NCBI GenBank assembly: GCA_000149265.1
Contig: CH003388.1
Location: forward strand, 1-64,000
Source of the DNA: Ciona savignyi
Taxonomy: Eukaryota > Chordata > Ascidiacea > Phlebobranchia > Cionidae
DNA: 64,000 nucleotides
Reading direction: 5' to 3'
Made by a program: the position numbers and the translations under genes. Under the pieces are notes generated by a model. That model ran no database searches and was not told the DNA's origin. It worked only from the letters and a program-made list of their open reading frames with translations. This document shows, piece by piece, positions 37,901 to 49,000 of the stretch; the stretch's first letter is position 1, and every line of letters starts with the position of its first letter.

Positions 37901-38878
37901 CAACATACTCCCATCAAAAGAAGGTATTTGTTTGTAAGCGCACGCTTTTTTAATAAGTTTATGCAAAGCGGCAAAAAGGCATAGCAGGAAACTTTCAAAA
38001 TGGTAAATCTGTAGCTGGTGGTAACAAACTCTTCAAAGTGTTGAAATGTTATTTATCGTTTTTTTTCGTGATGTCTATAGACAATGCATACAATACATTT
38101 GTCCAGTGAATATTTACTTAAGCTGTTAACTGTTTGCACGATCCAGTTTAAGTTGGAACTATGTTATGTAAATTTATGTCAACTGTTTTACAACCTTCGC
38201 CAGATGTCGCACAGGAGAAATCCATCGAAAGCATTCCATTGTTCAAACGAGATTCGCTCAACAAGATTGATACACAGGAGAAAAATACACTTCCCACACA
38301 AGACGGTGAGGGTTTGGTTTTATTGTTCTAGTGTCCTCGCTCGCACTGTGTCCTAATACACATATCGTGGTTTAAAAAAAACATTATGGGAGACTAGATA
38401 ATTGGCGCAAAATAGCCCCAAGTCATATTTGATACCCGTAATCAATTCCAATTTTTCAAACCTTAATCTTCATATTATAGAGCCCCCGGCGCTGATTAAT
38501 TGGACGTTGAGACCTGTACAATGTGCAGAGTAGGCCATAATTATACTTTAGAATATGATTGTATTCGTATTCCTACCGGTTTGCTGTACGAACAAATACC
38601 ATTAGGCCAACCTAAAGTTTGATTGTAGATATTGGCCACAACACGGCTAGGGATGACGTTGTAGAAGGCTTATTTACAATCAGCTAATATGTATATGAAT
38701 AGGCCTTAAAATTACATCTTTATTGTTAATTAGTATGGTGGACAACCACCATCAATTTTAGTTTAGGATAAAGACCGGACATATCGTCTGAGATTTTACC
38801 TCGAATTAATTTAGGCTGAATTTTATTTTTATTCATTGATCCCCAGTTATTGATGAGGAAAAGAGGGAGAGCGCATAA
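28989..38878 (+). CDS. Multi-repeat beta-thymosin, long form with MARCKS/BASP1-like N-terminus
   Basis: Beta-thymosin/WH2 repeats bind G-actin. Exons: 28989-29028, 35074-35330, 35437-35554, 36033-36128, 37484-37585, 37822-37923, 38204-38305, 38847-38878, total 849 bases and 282 residues, with all phases matching. Exon 1 encodes [13 protein letters not shown], a good N-myristoylation motif (Gly2, Ser6, Lys7) followed by basic residues. Exon 2 encodes [13 protein letters not shown] and then about 75 residues rich in Glu, Gln and Lys with QQQQ tracts, like the MARCKS/BASP1 class of membrane effectors. Exons 3-8 encode five thymosin modules with LKxxET-type cores: LNTTET, MKHVET, LKHVET, LKHVET and LNKIDT. 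The link from exon 1 to exon 2 spans a 6-kb intron and rests on phase and composition. Confidence 0.82.
29029..35073 (+). other. First intron of the thymosin gene (6 kb)
   Basis: Probably contains regulatory sequence and the promoter of the short thymosin form. It includes one SINE copy (31,041-31,320). Several open frames of 60 to 118 codons occur (for example 30,506-30,862 and 34,636-34,899) without recognisable domains, conserved-looking composition or good splice context, and were not called. No RNA gene was seen. Confidence 0.55.
31041..31320 (+). mobile_element. tRNA-derived SINE, near full length
   Basis: It starts with the tRNA-like head (GGTGGGTGAGTGCG, then CAGCTGAAAGGTTGCAG and TTCGAAAC). 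It continues through CTAGCTAATAGG, CCCAGTGGAATAATGGA, ACACAGCACACTG, GGTAACCCGCCGGTGGG and GATTGCCCCTGTGTTAACG, and ends in the TATCCTATCCTCCT tail. It aligns along its whole length with the copy at 41,595. Confidence 0.85.
35455..38878 (+). CDS. Beta-thymosin, conventional short form
   Basis: An internal ATG in exon 3 gives [18 protein letters not shown], the usual beta-thymosin start, and a 177-residue protein with five actin-binding modules. Exons 4-7 are 96, 102, 102 and 102 bases, all phase 1-1, and each carries the end of one module and the start of the next. This form would come from a promoter downstream of exon 1. The exon 3 acceptor is a tandem NAGNAG site (ttacagcag), so one Gln may be optional in the long form. 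Confidence 0.85.
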
Positions 38879-40025
38879 TCGATGACCTTTCACCCCTGGT
38901 TGACCTTCGAACGACCTTTTCTAGTATTATACGTGAAATTCTTCCAAAATTTATCACTTTCCAGTCAATTGCTATTTCACCACATTCCGAAAACTATTGC
39001 GCTTTTTAACATGGATCTATCTATAGTTGGTCGGTGCAATTGTTGTTTTGAGTTAACTTTCGAAGTTCGACGCAGTTATTTGTTAAAACGTCTGTGTGCT
39101 GCCGGTATGTTAGTAGATTCATTTATTGAAAGAATTTATTAGCGCTTGTGTTGGCCGCGCATCGTCTTTGATCTGTTGTACATAATTCGTATACACTATA
39201 TTTCGTATTTGAATCAAAAAGCTGCTTATGCCGATGTTAATTCCAGTCCATACACCTAAATAAATAAAGCTTAATAAAAGTGTAACACCGCGTTGAAATT
39301 GTCTTGTGAACATTTTTGGCACGATGTTGTAAACCAAGGAACAACTCAAATTTTTGTGTGCGGATCCGGTAAAACGAGGATTTTTTACTGATTGGGAAAA
39401 CGATCTGTATAGTCGGTTTACCACCAAATCAAATTTGAGGTTTAAACGTGCCAACTGCTAATTATACTATGTAAAAGAAATATTTAAGCCTGCAGATCTA
39501 GGGATATTTTACCCAGTCGGCGTATAAGTTGACGTAGTGGAAACAATCTGAGCGATTTCAGTTTGTACGAACTACTGCTGATAGTCACAAAGTCTCTCTT
39601 TTGATGCTGGTATATACACAACACGGACCCAGTAAACACCCTTTCAAAGGTTATAAACTGAAGCCTGTAAGTTTAACCTTTCGACTGACGACCCGACCCC
39701 CTGCTTCCGGAACTACGTAGTGAACTGTATAACTTCCACGCAGAGTTGAAAGAACATAACTAATTCATATCCCGACCTACTTAGATACCAATCTCGTTTT
39801 TATCTACTTGTGAATTTTCAACAGTAAAAATCCACACTGTTGTTTTAGCTGTATAGCTGTACAAGTCTTTATCTCCTACATGAATAAGAAATCCAAGCTT
39901 AATTCGCTGGTATAGAAAACTGCGTACACAACCAGCAGAATTTAAAATATTAAAACAAAAACAAACAAACAACAACAACGATATATATATATAGATCGAT
40001 TTTTGTATATAAATAAAACGATTAT
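38879..40025. other. Convergent 3' region between thymosin and SLX4
   Basis: The thymosin 3' UTR probably ends near the AATAAA cluster at about 39,258-39,275. On the minus strand the reverse complement of AATAAA occurs at 39,121-39,126, so the SLX4 3' end may overlap the thymosin 3' end. The open frames here (38,882-39,142 plus; 39,119-39,454 minus; 39,781-39,978 minus) overlap each other and show no family features. Confidence 0.45.
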
Positions 40026-43000
40026 TTAAACTGTTTTCTTCGATTTTTTTCTGGATTTGGTTCTAACTTTCCGTCTCGAGAATTTTTCCCTTCGTTCGTC
40101 CGCTGTAGAAAACGTTATTCCCTGCCAAATAAAAAAACAATGTCTTCTATGCAACAAGGCCAAATACGCTTTACCTGTTTATCCAAGAAGTCCATCAACT
40201 GAACGGTTGAGCATTTAAAAGGTGACGCCTTTACTTTTTGTTTAAACCGAGAGAGGTAAATCGGTTTATACATTAATATCTCGCAGTACAGTTCTGCGTC
40301 CGAAGTTACCAGTTCAACAAGCCATTTGTTTAATTCTTCCTCGTCTCTGGCCTTTGTCTTTTTCGGTAGAACGTTTTTCATTTTGGTTTGTTTTTCGTCA
40401 TCAGATCCGCTTGTTAAATCACAATCTTGACTGGCAACGGGAACGAAAAGCGTCTTGTGCAATTCTTCTACGTCACTAGAAACGACAGACATAGTACAGG
40501 TTTTACCCATCGGTTGAGAAAACGCAGCGGCGTGATCGCACCAGTCATAATCGAATCACCACGTGTTCACCGTCTGGTTAAGGAGCTTATGTCCCGTGGT
40601 GCTTTGGAATTTCCTGCTGTTTTATTCCAGCCCATAAATCCACTGAATTAAGGCGAAGTCCGCAAAGTGCCTGGCCCCGATACTTTACCCAGTAGCCGGT
40701 GTATAGTTCCTACACAACATGTTAGATGCCTGCAGATGGCGGGCGATATTACTACCTCAGGCAAACCGTGTACAACAGGCGGTGCGTCAATAGAGCTATT
40801 ACAGTGTCCTGGAATTACTAAACATTGCACCGTGCTTTTTTCAATGGAAACCCATCAGCTAACAGTTGTTTCGAAAATTTTATCTAAAGGCTAATGGCCC
40901 GACACAATAACTTAGCCAAGTGAAAGTTTACTCTGTACTGTATGGGATTAAGGACCACAAACTCACGTTAAACACATAAATCCCAACATACCTGCCATCA
41001 TTTGATTCGCCACTTGATGTAATTTCGATGACTTTTGTTCCAAGAACTGCAAATAAATATTATTTTACGAATCTCATAGACTTCCATCCATCACGAATAC
41101 CTAAAAAGTTAGATTCCTCTTTGCGTTATTAAAAGAAAACTAAGATTTGACTTTTGAGGCATTTTATTCAAGGAAATTATAAGAAAAAAAGGTGAATTAA
41201 AAAAAACAAGAGGCAATTTCGCCAGGTACGAGTGTTTGATAGTTGAATTAATTAACACAATTAACACGATTGTCCAAGTCTTTTCAGTCCGGTTGCAGGT
41301 CTTTGTTTAGTTTTAACATAACTCTGTATATGTGTGGAAGTGCGTCGAATAAATACTGCTGATCATCACCAAGAATGTTAGCTTGTTCAATGCTGAACGT
41401 TGTTAAAGCTGATACTAATGCTTCTTTTTTGTTTTCCGATAGCCTGGTGAAGACAACGGTTTAAAAAAGTTATAAGTTGTTTTTCTACCTAATCCAGTTA
41501 TGGTCTAAGCTAGTGGATGGTGTCTCTTATATCGGAATTCATGGAGTTAAATGAATTATAGAGAATGTTCAATATGATTAGTCTGATTTTTCCCACAGAT
41601 TAGTCTGGTGGTTTAGTGTGTCGCCTTTCAGCCGAAGGGTTGTAGGTACGAATCGCTAGCTAATCGGTTTGACCTTGGGCAAGGCACTTAACGTACATTG
41701 CCTGAACGCATCGGATTAATGGATTGTACTAAACTGAAGAACATGTGAATCATGCACAACACACTACAATAGCTCTGGTAACCCGACGGTGGGAGCAAAG
41801 TGATCAGACGATTGCCCGTGTGTTAACCCTATTGGTTTTCCCATTCATGAGGATAAACATGAATATCCTATCCTGATAGTTATGACCAAACAAGTGATAG
41901 ATTGATCTTCACCCTGGCGACTTTTAGCGCAATTGTGCCGTCAGTCAAGGCTCTTAACGGATATTAAACAACAGACATTTACTTTAACAAAGCCATCTGG
42001 GTAGTAAAACTTTGAATCTGTCTTTGTCCAGCAAACATAAAGCAATAGTTTAAGCAACCCAACTGGGACGGTAATTGTTTTACCGATTAGCTTGGTGTGT
42101 TAGTGTGTCAGGGTTGTAGATTCGAAACTGCTTGCCAGTTCGTGGGTTGTGTTCTTGGGCAAAGGCCTTGTGAACGTGAATAAAGGTTTTGAAAAATAAA
42201 TAAAGGTTTCGACCAAATTACAAGAACGTCTTAATCATACACAACATACTTCAATAGCTATACGGTAACGTGACGGTGAGCGCGGGGTAATTTGACGATT
42301 ACCTTGTGTTAACATCCTTGAGTTTTCCCATTCATTAGGACAAACATATTCTGCCCTATTACAATCCTGGAAGAAGTACATGTGACGTACACAAGAACGA
42401 GATTTACCCGAGCAAGACGTTGAGCTCCCGACTGTAAGTTGAAGTTCCCGGCGAGAGGCGGTTCGACCAACGCTGCATATCTTGCCGCGATCCGCGTGGT
42501 ATCCCGACACTTGATGTCGCCACCGATCGCAACGATTTCGCCATGTGTCCCATCTTAAGCGAGGAGTTCAACGCCTTCATCAGTTTTTGTCGGAAACCTG
42601 ACGGGCGGAGATTGTCATGTTTTTTCACATCACCCCAAAAAAAAATTTTGTTGGGCTCACCTTTGTTGGAGAGTTTTTCCAGCATCGTCCGCGCCTCTAA
42701 TACTTTCCTCATCTCCACTCGGTACGAATCTACCATGTTTAAATATCCATGCACTAAATCTATCGATACTAGCAAGCTAAACTGCTGTTTCAACGGAACA
42801 TTTGTTTCATCATTTTATCATTCTCACACTTTGGTTTTGCAATTAGCTTAGCTTAACATTTGCACATACACAATTCAGCAGACAGACAGATTGTATTGCT
42901 TTTAAGACTGATTAGTGTATAAAAGTAATATAACCTAGCATTACATTGACAATCAGGTACAAATATCTATATGTTCTAAAGTTTACTTCCTAGACCAGTG

Positions 43001-46000
43001 GTTCCCAATCGGGGCTCTGTGATACCCTGGGGTTATTTAGATTAATTGGTCATATCTGGAGATGTTGTGGCTTTTGGACCATATTACTCTTTGATACAGC
43101 ACAGGTCGTGCTGATTGAAATTAGTAACTATAAATATTATTCTCGGATATCGCAAATATTTTGTTAACAAAAAAGTGCGGTTGCCAGTGTGGATTAAACG
43201 TCCAAGGAAAATAATTTTAGTTTTTCCAGTAAGTTGCAAACTGATAATCGCATCAGTATGGTTTTAGCTCACAAAAGTTAGGAACCGTTGCCCTAGATTT
43301 TCAAATATCTTGGGCAAGTAGCCCTGTTTATTGAGTTTTTTTCCAATTTTGCATTTAAGTTTCATTTTTCTAAGGGATTGATTGCCAAGGGGGTAATTCT
43401 ATCAGGCTAGTCCTTCCAAGGCAAATGTTTTAGTATCAGTTTTGACTTCAAATACAATACAGTTATCAACTATCAAATGGATAAACTGACCATTGTTCTT
43501 ATTTGTTGTGTCATCTGATTCTGAGTCGGTTTCAAAATTAAATTCTGATGATGTCGGTTTGTTTTGGGTTGAACACTCTTGAAATGGTTTTGTCATTTTA
43601 GGGTTTGAACCTGGGAAATTGAAACAAATTCTTCCTTTAAACCAGTTACGGGTTATTGTCCCAAGCAGTTATAAATTAAAGTAAAAATGTAAAAACATTA
43701 AAAAAGATAATTTGGTTAAGTCTTGGCCAAAGCTGACCTCAGACATACAATTTAGACATTTGAACACGAATTGGTAAAATTGGTATTTAACCAATAGTGC
43801 AATACACAATCTTAATAAAAAGTAAGAGTACCCACATAAGATAACAACATGATCCCACCTTTATCAGGGAATTCTGGAGGTTGCTCGTCTTCCGATGAAG
43901 AGCTCTCCACTTGGCGATGAAATCGGAACGCTTCTTTTAACTTGATTTTTAATTTCTTTTTACCCAAAGAAGGTTTCAATCCATAAGCTCGACCCTGCAT
44001 AAATTCATTGATGTATTTTCGGATTACAATAAAATCAGCATTTAATAGAAAAGGAAAAAAAAGCAACCGAGCTAGCAAAAGACCAAAAGTTATGTTTTTA
44101 AGTAATTTTTAGCTGGCACCAAAGGTGCTGAAATAATAAAAATCATGACAAAAAAGTTTTTCTCTATTATAGGAAATGGTTTTTGCATTTAAATATACAA
44201 ATAGTCAAAATATGACATATTATCCCTAGGATTTGGAAAACGTGAGTTAGTTCGGGGGGTTGAAAAATAATAAGTTGCTTTGGATTTTGAACAACAAGCT
44301 AGAGCTACTTGAAAGGAAGCCATTTTCTCTTCACAGTAATAAGAAAAAAATGTAAAAATATTATAAACTTAAAATATAATATGCTATTTGGCTTTGTAAA
44401 TAAAGATGTCAGCAGTTATGGTTTGTTATTGTAGCATATTACTAACCTTTCTTATTATATCAGGAGTATCCATATCGCTAAAATTAGCCATTGGCGTGAT
44501 AGGCACCACCGGTTTCGACTTTTCTTTTCGCCGTCGGGGTTTGGGGGTTACGAATTTCTCATTTTGTTCTGTTTCAACGTTACCAGTATCTTCAAATGCG
44601 GCGAAAACTGCAGAATCGAACTCAAAGGTGTCGTTAAAGACTGGAGGTGAATTCGCTTCAGTGCCAGGAGTGTGAAATGGAACTGCTGATGGGGATTCCC
44701 CATGGGACATTTCTGGGACTAAGAGACTATGTTCTGATTTGTCAGGTTTATTAGGAGTTTCAGCAATTTCTTCTGCGGATTTGTTGGTTTTATCCATCGC
44801 ATCGATAATCAACGAGTCAAAGGCGAAAGTGTGGTCAGAAGCAGGGCACACACTTGAAGTGTTGTTTTCCACATGGGATGATGACAGTGGGCTAATCACT
44901 GAAATGTCTTTCTCATCCAGCGGACAAAGCAAGACGATCGGGTTCAGTGTCGAATCAAGTTTCGGGGTGCTGCCTGTCAATCTTAGAGATTTGCTGCGAT
45001 TTCCGGCAATGGGAGTGAGTTGAACGGACTTTCGCTTTAGACGATTCACTCCTTTGACAAAAACGGGACCAGATGATGAGTCATGCTCATTTTCATCAAC
45101 ATAATTAGTTTGCTGCTTTTCTAAGCTTTTGTCAGTAGTGATGACACTTTTATTCTCAATTTCAGTTTCGGATGTCTTTAAATCGTCACACGGTATAGGA
45201 CAGTGAGGGGAGTAGAGGTTTAAACTTTTTCGTGACATTTTTGGAGTCACATTCTCAAACAAATCATCCTCGGAAAACATGTCAAGCGACTGACTCCTTT
45301 CTCCATGAGCACGATCTTGACTTCCATCATGTTGTACAAACTTAGCAACCGGGCTACTTTGACTTCGAATTTCTAAATCTTCATTTTCCATATCTAGCGT
45401 ATTTTCAAACCCACCTTGAATTACTTCATATTCAGAAGCGTCAAACAACTTTTCGATTGAGTGAACTTCAGTTTCATTATCATCAGGGGACAAAACAACA
45501 GTTTTATTTTCAACAGTCTTGCAATCTTCTTTTAACTGCCTTTCTACCTTTTCGAGCAATTTTGATGGATCAGGTAAATCGCTTAACCCAGTGTAGATGA
45601 ACTGTAGCAGCTCCATGAAGTCATCGCTGTTGCAATGGCTCAAATGACAAATGTCTTCACTGTTGCAGCAATCCTCAAGGATCTGTAATGTTTAAAGAAT
45701 TATTTAACCCAAGTGTAAATATGAACAGGATACTTATTTTCAGCTTCATGTAGAACAATGAATTGTGGGCTTGACTAAAGAAACTTCTAAGCAGAAAGTG
45801 GCCCGGGTGATAATTTTACCTTTACTTGTGTGGGTATGTGGGTTTTCTTAACCAACAGGCCAGTGGTTTTTAACCAGATCAAGCAGCAGGACTATGAAAT
45901 TGGTTGGAATTATGTTAGCTAATTATGTTTCAATTTGATAAACTCTTGGAAAAAAGGATTTCTAAAGAATAAAAAGAGCCAAAAGAATAAAATACATATT

Positions 46001-49000
46001 ATTTGCTTTGTTTGTGACATTTTAAAACAGGTTTATTATTAATCCATAATATTCTACCTACATAATATTCTCGATGGGTCTTTAAGAACACAAACCATTT
46101 TGTTTACTTTTCTCCTTATTATCTCAAATGGTGGGATATTTGTAAGTATTAATCCGCAAATGCTGTGAATTTAGCATTGGTAACTGCACCATGATATAAA
46201 AATGGCTACAACCTGTAAGCTTCCTCATGCTAGCTGAGGAAAATGTAAGCAGCAAACAAATTGAAACACCCACATACACCAAACACTGCAAGCCAGATAT
46301 TCTGCTATAAGTACGCTGGTGCGTAACTCACTTTGAGTAGTTCAGGAGCTCTACAGAAGAGAACACAGCGATGGACATGAACATTTATGTGTTCAGAACC
46401 CTTTGGAAGCACCACCGTTATATCACTGTATTTGACATTGTTCGATAAACCACCCATAGCATTGCTAAGCCCCATAAGCTGGTCGTATGATGAATTTTCA
46501 CAAGTTTTATCATCATCTTGGGTAGAATGGCTGGGAAGGTGTTCAAAAACCAAATCTATTGGAACATTTTCTTTATCTGGATCTGCACTGTCTTCTCTTG
46601 GTTCCTGAAAATAATACAACTTTTAGTTTTCAACTATTGTAAATTTAAATTTAAAAACATTAAGGAACATGAAAGTGGGTTAAAAGTAATTAATGGAAAA
46701 AATGCACTGTCCCAATATAAAATGGGTGATAGTAAATGACAGGACAGTTTCTGTACTATAACCTGCTGCTAGCTACGCCAAGTGCCATGCATACGGCACA
46801 AGTGACTAAAAGATAGTGTTTGGTTTTTATTCTATTACTTTTCAGTCGACATTCTGGGTTGTTAACAGTAAAGGTATTAACCGAAACCGGAAAGAAAAGA
46901 TACTAGAAGGTCACACTATTTAACACGTACGTCTCCTTGGGTTAGGGAGTAAGCAGGCACTGATTGAACCCACTGAAACTTGGATGGACAAGAAAGATAG
47001 AAATATCCCTAACATATACAACACTCTGCAACAGCCCTGTAACCAGACTATGGACACAAGGCAATCTTCAGGTTGCGCATATTTTAACACCCTTCATTAT
47101 CCTTCACATTAAAACAACAGGAATTCCCTATCATTAAGGCCTACTCTGACACAGGTGGTCATTTACTGAATGAGCCACAGTGCTCATGTGTCATCTAACA
47201 CCACCCTTTGCCTGAAGCCAGTGGAATAATAAGTTGTACTAAAATTGAAGAAATGTACTTAATCATATACAACACACTGCAATAGCTCTTATAACTCCAG
47301 GATGGGCACGGGGTATTCTGATAAATATTCTGTGAAAAAGCCCCTTTAATTTCATTTAAGTAAATAAAACATAAGTCATATATAATATCCGAGTGTCCTA
47401 TATCCTCTGTATAATGAGGTTTTTAAAATCAAGACCTAATCCATAATTTACCACCATTAAATATAAAATTGATCACATTTCTATCCACAATTTACAAATT
47501 ACCTTATTTTCTGCATACGGTGAAACAAAGACCTCATTCACCACATCAGTGTGTGGAGGTGATAACATGATTTCTTCTGATTCTGATCGCTGTAAAGAAT
47601 TTGCTGAAAAAATCAATGTACGGGACAAACAATTTTCGGTGGAAATAAATAAAAATGTTTTAAAGATCATTTTAATAATTTGTCAACTGTCAGACTAGAA
47701 AAATATATTACTTTTATACCAGAAAAATTAACTAACATAATTTTAAAATCAAAAGAAATTTTACTTTGCTATCATCTTCAATATTAGTTTCAGTCCGATG
47801 ATCTTCTTCAATTTCAATTATTTCCGATTCATTGGCATTTTCACAAGATTTTATGTCCTGATAAACAAAGAAGATTTAGGGAAAAATCCAATCCAATCCG
47901 CTTAGTATGCTATCCTATCCTTGTACTTTACATTTTATTAAAGGATACTGTATCAAAACATGCACAGATTAAAATGTAGGTTTAAATAGATAGGTTTTAA
48001 ACAATAATGGCATGGATGATAGGCTTCTGTTGCTTGCTATTGTGAATTGGTAGAAATAAATTAATACATAGTTATATATGGATGCATCCTTCCGGCCTTT
48101 TAGGTAAAATTACAGGGATAAGATACTGATATTTATCTGTAGACTGGGAAAACTAAGGATAATCTGAATCATTGTGGACTTGTGGTAATATCTTCTATCC
48201 ACCGTTGGTCTGCCAGAACTATTTCAGTGTGTAAAATATAACAAATTATGCTAATTTTTTGTTCAACCCATTGATACACTGAGTTAGGAAAATTTACTCT
48301 AAATGCCTTGCAAACGGCACAAGTGACTAAAAGATAGTGGTTGGTTTTTATTATATCACTTTTCAGCCGACGTTCTGCTTTGTTATCAGTAATGGTATTA
48401 ACCAACACCGGAAAAAAAGATACAAGGTCACGCTATTTAACACTAAATTGTAGGATTTTTGCTAAAAATAAAAATAAATGATAAATATAATGTGTTTATA
48501 CCATCACAACAGGAGCTTCAATGGAAGGAGAAATAACAGTTTCGATAATATCAGCATCAACAAGCACATCGGAAGTGTCGAACTGTGAGAGCAAGCCAGA
48601 TACTTTGTAATTATCCCTTGTTAGAATGTTCCCCCCTGTTAAGCCCCATTTGCTGCTGCTGGGGTTTGAGAATTTGCTTGTCTTTCCAAGTTGTGGGGAT
48701 GTAAGTGTTTTAGGTACCTAGAAAAACAACAACGAATGTATTGAGCCAAAATTATCACAATGTTTATCAGTTTTTATTACTGCCTCCACATCTTTTTAAG
48801 TCAAATTTGTTGTATTTTGTCGTTTCTGTAAGTTCTTTATTTTATTTAACTAGTTTATGCTGATAAAGTAATTTTTTCAGGACATAGTTTTAGTGACTAA
48901 ACTTTGGTTAGAATTTAACCTAAAAAATAATGCTAAGAATTAATTAAAGTTAAACCTTACAATACGAAAGAATATTCTATGTTTTGTAATATATCATTTG

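Noticed and set aside
39119-39454. 111-codon minus-strand frame with one hydrophobic segment
   Set aside because: It starts at TTG; from the first ATG only 64 residues remain. It overlaps the thymosin 3' end. The hydrophobic stretch alone is not enough.
40427-40894. Two plus-strand frames in an SLX4 intron
   Set aside because: No family motif. They start inside or next to the SLX4 C-terminal exon and have no splice sites.
42543-42851. 102-codon plus-strand frame
   Set aside because: It is the antisense shadow of the nested gene's first exon, whose minus-strand frame has matching splice phases.
45865-45900. CCAGTGGTTTTTAACCAG, like one end of a hAT MITE
   Set aside because: Only one end is visible; no partner inverted repeat or target duplication was found nearby.
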